A DNA stretch of 64,000 nt from Burkholderia sp. TSV86 (GTDB lineage Bacteria; Pseudomonadota; Gammaproteobacteria; Burkholderiales; Burkholderiaceae), in the NCBI RefSeq assembly GCF_001522865.1, contig NZ_LOWB01000104.1, positions 1 to 64,000 of the forward strand, read 5' to 3'. The notes below the pieces were generated by a model. The model worked only from the letters and a program-made list of their open reading frames with translations, searched no databases and had not been told where the DNA came from. Made by a program: the position numbers and the translations under genes. This document shows, one piece after another, positions 53,696 through 63,590 of this stretch; position 1 is the stretch's first letter, and each line of letters begins with the position of its first letter.

Positions 53696-55390
53696 TTACG
53701 CCGCGTGCTCGACGATCAACTGCAAGCGCGTCATGCCGTTCCACGTATCGCTCGCGAGCCGGTATGCAAGCGTCGCGCGCGCGGGCAGCGGCTCGGTGCG
53801 GTTGAACCAGATGGCGTTGAAGCGTTGCCGGCCGCGCGTCAACTGCAGCTTCAGATGCTTGTCTTTCACGAGCGCCTGCGACGCGACGCCGAATTCGCCC
53901 GAGAACAGCGGCGCCGGGAATCCCTGGCCCCAGACGGCCGAGTCGAGCAGCTCGACGATTTGCGGCGTGAAATAGGCTTCGTCGAGTTCGCCGTCGGTCT
54001 CGATCACGCGCGCGAGCGCGTCGTCGGTAAGCGATTCGCGCGCGACCGATTCGAACGCGGCCGCAAAGCGCGGCACGTTTTCGGTGTCGAGCGTGACGCC
54101 CGCGGCCATCGCATGGCCGCCAAACGTGATGATGAGGCCCGGTTCGCGCTTCGAGATCAAGTCGAGCGCGTCGCGCAGATGAAAACCCGCGATCGAGCGG
54201 CCCGAGCCCTTGACGCGCGCGCCGTTGTCGTCGGCGTGCGCGAACGTGAACGCCGGCCGGTGAAAACGCTCCTTCAGCCGTCCGGCGACGATGCCGATCA
54301 CGCCCTGGTGCCAGGCCGGATTGAACAGCGTGATCGTCGCGGCTTCGGCGGGATCGACCGACGACAGATCGGCGAGCGCCTGCTGTTGCATGCCCGCCTC
54401 GATTTCGCGGCGCTCGCGGTTCATCGCGTCGAGTTGCTGCGCGAGTTCCCACGCGCGGCCGGCGTCGTCGGTCGTCAGGCATTCGATGCCGAGCGACATG
54501 TCCGACAGCCTGCCCGCCGCGTTCAGCCGCGGGCCCAGGCCGAAGCCGAGATCGAAGCCGCAGGCGCGGCGCGCGTCGCGCGCGGCCGCGCGAAACAGCG
54601 CGGCGACGCCCGGTTGCATGCGGCCGCTGCGGATGCGCGCGAGCCCCTGTGCGACCAGCACGCGGTTGTTCGCATCGAGCCGAACGACGTCGGCGACCGT
54701 GCCGAGCGCGACCAGGTCGAGCAAGCCGTCGAGCCGCGGTTCGGGGCGCGCGTCGCCGAACGCGCCACGCGCGCGCAGCTCGGCGCGCAGCGCGAGCAAC
54801 ACGTAGAACATCACGCCGACGCCGGCGATGTGCTTGCTCGGGAACGTGCAGCCAGGCTGGTTCGGATTGACGATCGCGCGCGCGGCGGGCAGCGTGTCGC
54901 CGGGCAGGTGATGGTCGGTGACGAGCACGTCGATGCCGCGCGCGTTCGCGGCCGCGACGCCATCGACGCTCGCGATGCCGTTGTCGACCGTGATCAGCAG
55001 ATCGGGCCGGCGCTCGGCGGCGAGCGCGACGATTTCCGGCGTGAGGCCGTAGCCGTATTCGAAGCGGTTCGGCACCAGATAATCGATCTGTGCGCCGAAC
55101 ATGCGCAGGCCGCGCACGGCAAGCGCGCAGGCGGTCGCGCCGTCGCAATCGTAGTCGGCGACGACGAGCATCCGGCGGCCGGCCGCGAGCGCGTCGGCAA
55201 GGAGCGCGGCCGCGTCCGCGCAGCCTTTCAGTTGCGTCGGCGGCAAGAGGCGCGTGAGCGCGGTTTCGACGTCGGCGGGCGACGCGATCCCGCGCGCGGC
55301 GTACAGGCGCGCGAGCACGGGGTGCAGGCCGTGGCGGGCGAGCGCGTCGAGCGCGTCGGGAGCGCAGGGGCGGGTGACGATGCGGGTCAT
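53696..55390 (-). CDS. recJ: Single-strand-specific exonuclease RecJ
   Basis: A 564-residue 5'-3' single-strand exonuclease used in recombination and mismatch repair. DHH-family motifs are VVADYDCDGATACA (metal-binding), LITVDNG, LVTDHHLPG, and the DHHA1-domain motif GSGRSIAGFHLRDAL. The C-terminal OB-like domain follows. Length and order are standard. The start MTRIVTRPCAPDALDALARH at 55390 lies 12 bases after the stop of the upstream RpfE-like gene, so the two are probably co-transcribed. Confidence 0.96.
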   Translation of the reverse strand: MTRIVTRPCAPDALDALARHGLHPVLARLYAARGIASPADVETALTRLLPPTQLKGCADAAALLADALAAGRRMLVVADYDCDGATACALAVRGLRMFGAQIDYLVPNRFEYGYGLTPEIVALAAERRPDLLITVDNGIASVDGVAAANARGIDVLVTDHHLPGDTLPAARAIVNPNQPGCTFPSKHIAGVGVMFYVLLALRAELRARGAFGDARPEPRLDGLLDLVALGTVADVVRLDANNRVLVAQGLARIRSGRMQPGVAALFRAAARDARRACGFDLGFGLGPRLNAAGRLSDMSLGIECLTTDDAGRAWELAQQLDAMNRERREIEAGMQQQALADLSSVDPAEAATITLFNPAWHQGVIGIVAGRLKERFHRPAFTFAHADDNGARVKGSGRSIAGFHLRDALDLISKREPGLIITFGGHAMAAGVTLDTENVPRFAAAFESVARESLTDDALARVIETDGELDEAYFTPQIVELLDSAVWGQGFPAPLFSGEFGVASQALVKDKHLKLQLTRGRQRFNAIWFNRTEPLPARATLAYRLASDTWNGMTRLQLIVEHAA

Positions 55391-55402
55391 GCGGGAAACC
55401 GG

Positions 55403-56500
55403 TTATTCGATCGGTGTTTCGATCGGTGTTTCGAATAGGGATGCGAACGTGCGCCGGCGCCAGAATTTGCGCAACTCGCCGCGCGTGACGGCGAGCGTGA
55501 CGGTGCTGGTGTCGCCGCAGAGCGTGAGCGCGAGTTCATCGAGCCGGCCGTCGCCGAGCGCGGCGAGCGCGGGCGCGAACCAGTCGCGTTCGAGCACGGC
55601 CAGCGCGTCGTGCCAGCGCGCCCAGTCCTGTTCGATGAACGGCGCGCTCAGCGCGTCGAGTTCGACGAGCGTTGCCGCGCCAGGCTGAGCGGAGCCGGCA
55701 GGCGGCAGCGCGTCGAACGACGCGGGCGGCGCATCCGTTGCCGCGCGCGCCGCAAGGGCGAGCCCGCGCGCGCCCGGCGAACGCGACAACACGCGCGCGA
55801 ACGGGCTCGTCACGGGCTTCATCGCCCCTTGCGCATGGAACCAGATCGAATTGACGGCCGGATAGCCGCGCGCTTCACGCGCGTCGTTGACCGGATGGCC
55901 GAACCACGCCATCTGCACTTCGTTCTGCAGTTTCATCCACGCGCGCGAGCGTTCGCCCGTCTGCGTCTCGTGCGGCAGCCAGATTTCGATGTTGCGTCCG
56001 CTCGCGCGCAGCGGCGCGGCGCCCGCAAGGCTCGCGAACTGCGGGCTCGACAAGTACCAGCGCGCCGGCCGCGGCGCCTGTAGCGTGACGCCCAGCTCCT
56101 CGATCAGCGGGCGGGCGGTGGCCAGAAGCGCGGCCGCTTCGTCGTCGCGGATGTCGAGCGAGGCCGGATCGATCAACACCAGATGATCGGTGGCGATCCG
56201 CACATGAACGGGCTCGACGCATGCCCATGTGTGGCTGCCCGGCTCGCCGCCGTCGGCGGCGAGCATGTAGGGCGCGAGCGGCGCGTCGTCGGTGCCGGCA
56301 TCGGTTGCGCCGAAGCGGCACGCGAGCCAGTGCTCGTGCGGCAGCGTGCGCTGGAACGCTTCGCCCGCCACGCGCTCGACGATACGTGCGCGGGCGACGA
56401 GCTTGTCGAGTGCCGGGCGGGCGGCTGGCGGGCCGGCGGCGTTGTCGGCTGCCGAAGGCAGCGCGAAAGGCAGAAGAAGGTGAAGACGTTGGGCGCGCAT
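55403..56500 (-). CDS. RpfE-like conserved protein (uncertain function)
   Basis: A 365-residue soluble protein. It begins MRAQRLHLLLPFALP. The body has PHEHWLACRFG, CVEPVHVRIATDHLVLIDPASLDI, a WYLSSP segment, and MKLQNEVQMAWFGHPVNDARE followed by VNSIWFHAQG. These I associate with conserved gamma/betaproteobacterial proteins sometimes named RpfE or predicted phosphoglycerate mutase; the metal-binding residues of real phosphoglycerate mutases are not evident to me. It sits directly upstream of recJ. The very C-terminus carries a 12-bp in-frame tandem duplication (ETPIETPIE). ATG 56500 is preferred over 56512. A TACAAT just upstream on this strand may be the -10. Confidence 0.55.
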   Translation of the reverse strand: MRAQRLHLLLPFALPSAADNAAGPPAARPALDKLVARARIVERVAGEAFQRTLPHEHWLACRFGATDAGTDDAPLAPYMLAADGGEPGSHTWACVEPVHVRIATDHLVLIDPASLDIRDDEAAALLATARPLIEELGVTLQAPRPARWYLSSPQFASLAGAAPLRASGRNIEIWLPHETQTGERSRAWMKLQNEVQMAWFGHPVNDAREARGYPAVNSIWFHAQGAMKPVTSPFARVLSRSPGARGLALAARAATDAPPASFDALPPAGSAQPGAATLVELDALSAPFIEQDWARWHDALAVLERDWFAPALAALGDGRLDELALTLCGDTSTVTLAVTRGELRKFWRRRTFASLFETPIETPIE

Positions 56501-56739
56501 GATGGTGCGCATTGTAGGCCATAAGGGCAGCGCTGCTGGCGCGATGGCCGCAGGCCGCGTCGCGAAGGGCGCGATTGGTAAAATTGCCGGGCGGCGCGGC
56601 GCCCGAGGCCCGCGGCGCGCGCCGCCGCGTTTTCAGGGGCGATTAAGCATTGTGTGGCACACTGCGCGCACATGTCGGTGACCGCCCGGTTCGCGCGCTG
56701 CGCGGGCCGCGACGCATCCAACCCGTAGAAAGGACACGC

Positions 56740-57993
56740 TTGAAACTTCCGTATGAATGGCAGATCGGCTGGCGCTATACGCGCGCCGGCAAACGCACGA
56801 CCGGCAACGGCTTCATCTCTTTCATCGCGCTCGCATCGATGCTCGGAATCGCGCTCGGCGTCGCGGCGCTCATCGTCGTGCTGTCGGTGATGAACGGCTT
56901 TCAGAAAGAGGTGCGCGACCGGATGCTGTCGGTGCTCGCGCACGTCGAGATCTTCTCGCCGACGGGCTCGATGCCCGACTGGCATATGACCGCGAACGAA
57001 GCGCGGCTGAACAAGTCCGTGATCGGCGCGGCGCCGTATGTCGAGGCGCAGGCGCTGCTCACGCGCCAGGATGCGGTGAGCGGCGTGATGTTGCGCGGCG
57101 TCGATCCGTCGCTCGAGCCGCAGGTGTCCGACGTCGCGAAGGACATGAAGGGCGGCGCGCTGTCGGCGCTCGCGCCGGGGCAGTTCGGCATCGTGCTCGG
57201 CAATGCGCTTGCCAGCAATCTGGGCGTGTCGATCGGCGACAAGATCACGCTCGTCGCCCCGGAGGGGACGATTACGCCAGCCGGGATGATGCCGCGTCTG
57301 AAGCAATTCACGGTGGTGGGCGTGTTCGAGTCCGGGCACTACGAATACGACAGCTCGCTCGCGATGATCGACATCCAGGATGCGCAGGCGCTTTTCCGGC
57401 TGCCCGCGCCGACGGGCGTGCGGCTGCGCCTGGCCGACATGCAAAAGGCGCCGCAGGTCGCGCGGGAACTCGCGCATTCGCTTTCGGGCGAGCTGTATAT
57501 CCGCGACTGGACCCAGCAGAACAAGACATGGTTTTCCGCGGTGCAGATCGAGAAGCGGATGATGTTCATCATCCTGACGCTGATCATCGCGGTCGCGGCG
57601 TTCAATCTCGTATCGTCGCTGGTGATGACGGTGACCAACAAGCAGGCCGACATCGCGATTCTGCGCACGCTGGGCGCGCAGCCGTCGTCGATCATGAAGA
57701 TCTTCGTCGTGCAGGGCGTGACGATCGGCTTTGTCGGCACTGCGTCGGGTGTCGCGCTCGGATGCCTGATCGCGTGGAGCATTCCTTGGCTCGTGCCGAT
57801 GATCGAGCATCTGCTCGGCGTGCAGTTCCTGCCGCCGTCAGTGTATTTCATCAGCGAACTGCCTTCGGAATTGGTCGCGGGCGATGTGATCAAGATCGGT
57901 GCGATTGCGTTCGCGCTGTCCGCGGTCGCGACGCTCTATCCGAGCTGGCGCGGCGCGAAGGTCCGCCCGGCGGAGGCGCTGCGCTATGAATGA
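56740..57993 (+). CDS. lolC: Lipoprotein-releasing ABC transporter permease LolC/E
   Basis: A 417-residue inner-membrane subunit of the LolCDE complex, which extracts lipoproteins from the inner membrane for transfer to LolA. It has the family start [11 protein letters not shown] followed by membrane segment 1 ([23 protein letters not shown]), a large periplasmic domain of about 200 residues, and three membrane segments at the C-terminus. The cytoplasmic loop [20 protein letters not shown] and the terminal [10 protein letters not shown] are typical. The start is TTG at 56740 with AAAGGA at proper spacing; no ATG fits. Its last 8 bases overlap the start of lolD. Betaproteobacteria usually have one such permease serving as both LolC and LolE. 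Confidence 0.94.
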   Translation: MKLPYEWQIGWRYTRAGKRTTGNGFISFIALASMLGIALGVAALIVVLSVMNGFQKEVRDRMLSVLAHVEIFSPTGSMPDWHMTANEARLNKSVIGAAPYVEAQALLTRQDAVSGVMLRGVDPSLEPQVSDVAKDMKGGALSALAPGQFGIVLGNALASNLGVSIGDKITLVAPEGTITPAGMMPRLKQFTVVGVFESGHYEYDSSLAMIDIQDAQALFRLPAPTGVRLRLADMQKAPQVARELAHSLSGELYIRDWTQQNKTWFSAVQIEKRMMFIILTLIIAVAAFNLVSSLVMTVTNKQADIAILRTLGAQPSSIMKIFVVQGVTIGFVGTASGVALGCLIAWSIPWLVPMIEHLLGVQFLPPSVYFISELPSELVAGDVIKIGAIAFALSAVATLYPSWRGAKVRPAEALRYE

Positions 57994-58741
57994 TCAGGTG
58001 TTCGAACCAGCAATGAATCAGCAACAAGAAAAAGCGCGCGTCGCCGCGCACGGCTATGTGCTCGAGGCGCACGGGATCACGAAATCGTTCGTGCAGGGCG
58101 GCCTCGACGTGCAAGTATTGAAGAACGCTGAGGTATCGGTGCGGCGCGGCGAGAAACTTGCGATCATCGGCGCGTCGGGCTCGGGCAAGAGCACGCTGTT
58201 GCATGTGCTGGGCGGTCTCGACGAGCCGAGCGCGGGGCAGGTGTCGCTGCTCGGCAAGCCGTTCACACAGCTTGCCGAGCGCGAGCGCAACGATCTGCGC
58301 AACCGCTCGCTCGGCTTCGTTTATCAATTCCATCATTTGCTGCCCGAATTCAGCGCGCTTGACAATGTCGCGATGCCGCTGAGGATTCGCCGGATGCCGG
58401 TCGAACAAGCGCGGCGCGAGGCGCGCGAGATGCTCGATCAGGTCGGGCTTGCCGCGCGTGCGAAGCACCGGCCGGGTGAGTTATCCGGCGGCGAGCGGCA
58501 GCGCGTCGCGATCGCGCGCGCGCTCGTCACGAAACCCGCGTGCGTGCTCGCCGACGAGCCGACCGGCAATCTCGACGGCGCGACCGCCGATCACGTGTTC
58601 AATCTGATGCTCGATTTGTCGAAAACGCTCGACACGAGTTTTGTGATCGTCACGCACGACATCGAACTGGCCGCGCGCTGTGACCGCATCCTGAGGTTGC
58701 GCGATGGCGTGCTGCACGAGGAACCCGCCGTGACGGCGTAA
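57986..58741 (+). CDS. lolD: Lipoprotein-releasing ABC transporter ATPase LolD
   Basis: A 251-residue ATPase subunit of the Lol exporter. Walker A is GASGSGKST, the signature [15 protein letters not shown] and Walker [13 protein letters not shown], all in the usual order and spacing. An N-terminal extension of about 25 residues precedes the ATPase fold; MNQQQEK at 58013 is an alternative start. It overlaps lolC by 8 bases, showing translational coupling. It is followed by a 282-base gap before tatD. Confidence 0.96.
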   Translation: MNDQVFEPAMNQQQEKARVAAHGYVLEAHGITKSFVQGGLDVQVLKNAEVSVRRGEKLAIIGASGSGKSTLLHVLGGLDEPSAGQVSLLGKPFTQLAERERNDLRNRSLGFVYQFHHLLPEFSALDNVAMPLRIRRMPVEQARREAREMLDQVGLAARAKHRPGELSGGERQRVAIARALVTKPACVLADEPTGNLDGATADHVFNLMLDLSKTLDTSFVIVTHDIELAARCDRILRLRDGVLHEEPAVTA

Positions 58742-59023
58742 CATTGAACGGCGGTTGTCCGGTTTCACGCGAGGCTGGGTGCCGGTTTGGGTTCCCATGC
58801 CGCTCGCGGTGACCGGGCGCGGCGCGCAGGAACTTGGAGTGACTGGCGTGCGGCGGTTGTCGCGCCGCGCTCGCGCGGGCAGTTCACGGGCGGCTCAAAT
58901 GGGCTGCGAGTGCGTTCGGCGCGGCGAGCGGACACGGGCTCGCGGCCGCTCGCGCTTTCGCCGGCCGCCGCTTTTCTGAACAGCGGCCAGCTCTTCGCGG
59001 CCGGCTTGGCGAGTCAAACTGAC

Positions 59024-59812
59024 ATGTGGATCGATACGCACTGCCATCTCGACGCTGCCGAATTCGACGCCGATCGCGCGTGCGTCGCCGATGCGGCACG
59101 CGAGGCGGGCGTGTCCCGGATCGTGATTCCGGGCGTGGCCCGCGACAACTTCACGGTAGTGCGCGAGCTTGCGCACGCGACGGCGGGCGGCGCTTACGCG
59201 TTAGGCATCCATCCGATGTACACGCCGCACGCGCACGACGCCGATCTCGAGCGGCTGCGGATGGAAGTCGAGGCAAGCCTCGACGATCCGCGCTTTGTCG
59301 GCATCGGCGAGATCGGTCTCGATTACTTCGTGCCGGGGCTCGATGCGAATCGGCAGGCATTTTTCTACGAAGCCCAGTTGCGGCTCGCGCGCGATTTCGA
59401 TCTGCCCGTGCTCTGCCACGTGCGCAAATCGCAGGATCGCGTGCTGGCTGGGCTGCGGCGCTTTGGCGTGCGCCGCGGGATCGCGCATGCGTTCAACGGC
59501 AGTTTCCAACAGGCGAACGCCTACCTCGCGCAGGGGCTCAAGCTCGGCTTCGGCGGCAACGTGACGTTCGGTCGCGCATTGCAGATCCGGCGGCTCGCGG
59601 CGCAACTGCCGCTCGATGCGCTTGTCGTCGAGACCGATGCGCCCGACATCCCGCCCGAATGGCGTTACAGGGCGCGCAACACGCCCGACCAGGTGCCGCC
59701 GATCGGCGCCGCAATCGCCGCGCTGCGCGGCATCGATCCGGCGCAGTTTGCGCTATCCACTTCGGCTAACGCGCTTGCCGCGCTGCCCCGTCTGGCGCTC
59801 GCCGCCGCATAA
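59024..59812 (+). CDS. TatD-family metal-dependent hydrolase (DNase-type)
   Basis: A 262-residue TIM-barrel metallohydrolase. Metal-binding and catalytic motifs are present: DTHCHLD at the N-terminus, GIGEIGLDY, LCHVRKS, HAFNGS and VETDAPDIPPEW. TatD proteins are 3'-5' DNases linked to DNA repair. The YcfH/YjjV-like members form several paralogues and this one could be any of them, so no symbol is given. The ATG at 59024 gives the family start directly; the upstream 282-base gap is GC-rich with no recognised gene. comEC begins 54 bases downstream, so the two may be co-transcribed. Confidence 0.93.
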   Translation: MWIDTHCHLDAAEFDADRACVADAAREAGVSRIVIPGVARDNFTVVRELAHATAGGAYALGIHPMYTPHAHDADLERLRMEVEASLDDPRFVGIGEIGLDYFVPGLDANRQAFFYEAQLRLARDFDLPVLCHVRKSQDRVLAGLRRFGVRRGIAHAFNGSFQQANAYLAQGLKLGFGGNVTFGRALQIRRLAAQLPLDALVVETDAPDIPPEWRYRARNTPDQVPPIGAAIAALRGIDPAQFALSTSANALAALPRLALAAA

Positions 59813-59866
59813 TCGATTCGTGATGCGGACGCGCCGCGCGGGCGGCGCACGAAACGCGGAGGCGCG

Positions 59867-62413
59867 ATGCGGGCGATGGTCGGCGCGTTCGCGCTCGGCG
59901 TCGTCGCGCTGCAACAGCAGGCGGCGTTGCCGGGCGCGGCGGCATGGGCGGGCGGCGTGCTCGCATTCGGGGTGTGCGTGTGGCTCGCGGCCGTTGCGTA
60001 TCGCGGCTGCCGCGACGGGCCGCCGCGCCGGCGCCGGGCTGGCTTGTGCGCGTGCTGTTGCGCGGCGGCGCTTGCCGGCTTCGGCTATGCGGCGGCACGC
60101 GCGCAATGGCGCTTGAGCGATACGCTGCCCGAGCGGTGGGAAGGGCGCGATATCGTCGTGACGGGAGCGGTGCGCGGCTTGCCGTCACGCGATGCGAAGG
60201 GAGTGCGTTTTCTGTTCGATGTCGACGCAAACGATGCGGGCATCGCGCGCTTTCCTGCGACGCTGTCGCTCGGATGGTATGCGCTTGGCCGCGACGCGGC
60301 CGCGTCGCCCCGGCTCGTGCCGGGCGATCGATGGCGGTTGCGCGTGCGTTTGAAACGGCCCCACGGCAACGCGAACTTTGGTGTGCGCGACGCCGAGGCG
60401 AGCTGGCTCGCGCGCGGCATTCGCGCGCTGGGGTACGTGTCGGCGCCGCGCGATGCGCGGCGGCTCGCAAGCGGGGCGTCCGGCGCCGGCTATGCAATCG
60501 ATCGGGTCCGTGCGCGCTTGCGTGAGCGCATCGATAGCGCGCTCGGCGCCGCGCCGCATCGCGGTATCGTCGCGGCGCTCGCGATTGGCGCGCAGGACGG
60601 CATCGGCGACGACGACTGGCGCACACTGCGCGAGACCGGCACGAGTCATTTGGTCGCCATTTCCGGGCTGCATGTCGGGATGGTGGGCAGTTTGTGCGGA
60701 TGGCTCGCAGGCTGGTTCTGGCGGCGCTCGGGCTATGTCGGGCGTGCGTGGCCGCTTGTCGCGCCGGCGCAGAAAGTTGCCGCGCTCGGCGCGCTTGTCG
60801 GCAGCGCCGGTTATGCGGCGCTGGCGGGCTTCAACGTGCCGGCGCAGCGCGCGTGGTGGATGCTCGCCGCGGCGAGCGTCGCGTATCTGAGCGGGCGGTC
60901 GTTGCCGGCATCGTCGGTGCTCGCGGCGGCGCTCGTCTGCGTGCTGTTCGTCGATCCGTGGGCCGTGACATCGCCGGGATTTGGGTTGTCGTTCGGCGCA
61001 GTCGCGGCGATTTTGTTCGCGTCGGCTGGCCGCAGGGCAGCAGCGCGCGATGCGGCAGATGCCGCTCGGCCAAGTTCGGCTGACGCGGCAGGCGCTGGCC
61101 CAACCGCTGACGGCGTGTCGCCGTCGCATCAGGTCCGGGTGCGAGGCGCGATCGTGCGCATCGCGCGGCGTGCGATGCGGCGCCTGCGAGAGGCGTCACG
61201 CACGCAATATGCGGTGACGATCGCGCTCGCGCCGCTCACTGTTTTATGGTTCGCGCAGATTCCGCTTGCCGGGCCGCTTGCCAATGCGTTCGCGATTCCA
61301 TGGATTGCCTCGCTCGTCACGCCGCTCGTGCTCACCGGCGTCGTGCTGCCCGCGCCGCTCGACGCCACGGTGTTGACTGTCGCCCATGCGCTCGTCGGTG
61401 CGCTGATGCGGTTGCTCGAAGCGATCGCCGGGGCTGGGCGCACGGTCTGGTTCTTGCCGCTGCCGGGCGGCTTCGCGCTTGCGGCAGCGGTCTGCGGTAT
61501 CGTTTGGGCGCTCGCGCCGCGCGGCTGGCCGCTGCGGCATGCCGCGCCGCTTACGTGGCTGCCGCTCGTCGCGCCGGGGCCGCACGCGCCCGCCGATGGC
61601 GCATTCCGGTTGACGGCGCTGGATGTCGGGCAGGGGTCCGCGATCGTGATCGAAACCGCGCGGCATACACTGCTGTTCGACGCCGGGCCAGGGCCGGAGG
61701 CGTCGAACGCGGGTGAGCGGGTCGTCGTGCCGTTTTTGCGCGCGCACGGTGTGCGCGTGCTCGACGCGCTCGTAATCAGCCACGCGGATGCCGATCACGC
61801 GGGCGGCGCGCCCGCGATACTTTCGGCGTTGGCGGTTCGGCAACTCGTGGGCGGTCTGCCGCCGTCGAATCCGCTATGGCGCACCGCGCACGACGCCGGT
61901 GTGGCTGATGCGCTGCCTTGCGCGGCCGGGCAGCGCTGGCGCTGGGACGGCGTCGATTTCACGATGCTTTGGCCTGCCGTCGGCCCGCGCGCGCGCGGGC
62001 CGACGAACGCGCAGTCATGCGTGCTGCGTATCACGGCGCGCGGGCCGATGGTTGCGCCGATGGCGCGCGGCGCAACCGAGCAGCCGCCCGAGCGTTCCGC
62101 GCTGCTGACGGGCGACATCGACGCACGCTCCGAGCGCACGCTCGTCGCGGGCTCGCGCGCGGCGCTCGCCGCGCATGTGCTCGTCGTTGCGCATCACGGC
62201 AGCCGCACATCATCGACCGAACCTTTCCTCGACTCGGTCGAGCCGCGCGTCGCGGTATTTCAGGTAGGCTATCTGAAACACCGTGCCTACCTCGGGCCGG
62301 GAAAACCTTACGCAGCAAAGCTTTCCGGGGGTGTGTCAGTGCTGTCACGTGCTGCCTGTGACCAAATCGTGACCGCTTCTGCGTGCGCCGCAAGATGGTC
62401 AGGCGCGAGATGA
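59867..62413 (+). CDS. comEC: ComEC/Rec2 DNA-uptake channel, 3' end replaced by an integrated element
   Basis: A DNA-internalisation protein of the inner membrane. The first 800 or so residues look normal: several N-terminal membrane segments, the competence domain (RETGTSHLVAISGLHVGM), and a metallo-beta-lactamase-like domain with VGQGSAIVIET, SHADADHAGG and VVAHHGSRTSST. Homologous-looking sequence runs to about residue 802 (VFQVGY). After that the frame continues for about 45 residues (LKHRAYLGPGKPYAAKLSGG onward) unlike the usual ComEC end, then stops at 62413. This tail overlaps the integrase gene on the opposite strand, so it is element DNA. The junction is near 62270-62278. Function may be lost or altered. 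SD GGAGG precedes the ATG. Confidence 0.85.
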   Translation: MRAMVGAFALGVVALQQQAALPGAAAWAGGVLAFGVCVWLAAVAYRGCRDGPPRRRRAGLCACCCAAALAGFGYAAARAQWRLSDTLPERWEGRDIVVTGAVRGLPSRDAKGVRFLFDVDANDAGIARFPATLSLGWYALGRDAAASPRLVPGDRWRLRVRLKRPHGNANFGVRDAEASWLARGIRALGYVSAPRDARRLASGASGAGYAIDRVRARLRERIDSALGAAPHRGIVAALAIGAQDGIGDDDWRTLRETGTSHLVAISGLHVGMVGSLCGWLAGWFWRRSGYVGRAWPLVAPAQKVAALGALVGSAGYAALAGFNVPAQRAWWMLAAASVAYLSGRSLPASSVLAAALVCVLFVDPWAVTSPGFGLSFGAVAAILFASAGRRAAARDAADAARPSSADAAGAGPTADGVSPSHQVRVRGAIVRIARRAMRRLREASRTQYAVTIALAPLTVLWFAQIPLAGPLANAFAIPWIASLVTPLVLTGVVLPAPLDATVLTVAHALVGALMRLLEAIAGAGRTVWFLPLPGGFALAAAVCGIVWALAPRGWPLRHAAPLTWLPLVAPGPHAPADGAFRLTALDVGQGSAIVIETARHTLLFDAGPGPEASNAGERVVVPFLRAHGVRVLDALVISHADADHAGGAPAILSALAVRQLVGGLPPSNPLWRTAHDAGVADALPCAAGQRWRWDGVDFTMLWPAVGPRARGPTNAQSCVLRITARGPMVAPMARGATEQPPERSALLTGDIDARSERTLVAGSRAALAAHVLVVAHHGSRTSSTEPFLDSVEPRVAVFQVGYLKHRAYLGPGKPYAAKLSGGVSVLSRAACDQIVTASACAARWSGAR

Positions 62414-63378
62414 GCGTATCGCAAAACCATCTCGTATTTCGACCAACCGCCGAGTTCCATCAACCGATTGAGTGGCGTACCCGCTTGCACGTGCCAACTC
62501 GCCCAGGTGTGCCGCAAGTCATGGAATCGAAAGTTTTCGATCCCGGCCCGCGCACATGCGCGCCTCCACTGCATCCGGTCCCAGCGCTCAATCGGTTTGC
62601 CGCGGCGCGTGAACACGCGCGTTGGATGCTTGCCGAGTTGACGCCGGATGACTGTAACCGCCTCGTCGTTCAACGGCACACCGATCGGTTTTCGCGCCTT
62701 TGCTTGATCGGGGTGAATCCATGCGCGGCGATTCACCAAATCAATTTGCGACCATTCCAGCCCGAGCACGTTGGCTTGACGCAGGCCAGTAGCGAGCGCA
62801 AGCGTTGCGACGTCACGCAACCATTCCGATCGAATTGCTTCGAGCAAGCGGTGGGCTTCGCCGCGCGTGATCCAACGTATGCGCTTAGGCGGCATTGCAA
62901 GTTCCGACAGTTTCGGGGCCTTATCGAGCCACCCCCATTCGTTCGCTGCGGCATTGAGCAACGCACGCATCGTGCCGAGATACCGATTCTTCGTCGTGGC
63001 CGTTAGCGGTCGGATGGCTTTTGTGCAGCCGTTGTGTTGCGGGAGCGCAGCAAAAATCTCATCGCGCGTGATCGAGTCTAGCCGTCGGCCAGCGAAGAAT
63101 TGCCGGAAGTGTCGGATATGTATCCGCTTGTTCACGTTGTCGTGCGCGCACGTGCGTCCTGCACTTTCTTCAAGGAACCGGAGCGCCGCTTCATCGAACA
63201 TGCGCGCAGGGCGTTCGCCAAGCTTCACGACGCGCCACGCCTCATGCTTCAACTTGTCGTGGAACTCTTGCGCCTCCTTTCGATTGGTTGTGCCAGTAGT
63301 TTGTCTAATGCGACCGCCGCCCGGCGTGCGGATGTCAACGTGCCAGATGTCACTGCCTTTGCGCTTTCGGATGGGCAT
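62308..63378 (-). CDS. int: Tyrosine site-specific integrase
   Basis: A 356-residue tyrosine recombinase. The N-terminal arm-type and SAM-like domains span about 1-165. The catalytic domain has the first Arg in TGLRQANVLGLEW, HDLRHTWASWH with the His-X-X-Arg, and the nucleophilic Tyr in MVLRYAHLAPDH. It is a complete enzyme by these residues. The start at 63378 has GGAGAG well placed. Its 3' end lies about 30 bases from the comEC junction, as expected of an integrase next to its attachment site. Its 5' end overlaps the excisionase-like gene by 130 bases. Confidence 0.95.
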   Translation of the reverse strand: MPIRKRKGSDIWHVDIRTPGGGRIRQTTGTTNRKEAQEFHDKLKHEAWRVVKLGERPARMFDEAALRFLEESAGRTCAHDNVNKRIHIRHFRQFFAGRRLDSITRDEIFAALPQHNGCTKAIRPLTATTKNRYLGTMRALLNAAANEWGWLDKAPKLSELAMPPKRIRWITRGEAHRLLEAIRSEWLRDVATLALATGLRQANVLGLEWSQIDLVNRRAWIHPDQAKARKPIGVPLNDEAVTVIRRQLGKHPTRVFTRRGKPIERWDRMQWRRACARAGIENFRFHDLRHTWASWHVQAGTPLNRLMELGGWSKYEMVLRYAHLAPDHLAAHAEAVTIWSQAARDSTDTPPESFAA

Positions 63379-63590
63379 TGAAAACTCTCCTTTCCTTCCG
63401 TCCGCGCCGGTCGATCGGCATTGTAACTGGACGTTTGTGCTTTCAGATTTTCGGGCCACACGCGCCACGCTGCGCCTACGCGGAAGAAGCCAAGGGCTTC
63501 CTTGTTTGCGTAGAGGGTCGAATACGAGACTTTGAGTAGCGCGGCCGCTTCCTTCAGGGTCAGTGCGCGGGTTTCCGTGTCGATAGTCAT
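63249..63590 (-). CDS. Excisionase-like helix-turn-helix protein
   Basis: A 113-residue protein whose first 50 residues form a MerR/Xis-type winged helix (TLKEAAALLKVSYSTLYANK, then FFRVGAAWRVWPENL). Such proteins bind att DNA and steer integrase toward excision or regulate it. The rest is polar and unstructured and overlaps the start of the integrase gene in another frame by 130 bases; this part could be dispensable. The start at 63590 has GGGGGA upstream, and the upstream helicase stop overlaps it (ATGA), so the three genes form one transcript. The name excisionase is by fold and location only. Confidence 0.75.
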   Translation of the reverse strand: MTIDTETRALTLKEAAALLKVSYSTLYANKEALGFFRVGAAWRVWPENLKAQTSSYNADRPARTEGKESFQCPSESAKAVTSGTLTSARRAAVALDKLLAQPIERRRKSSTTS

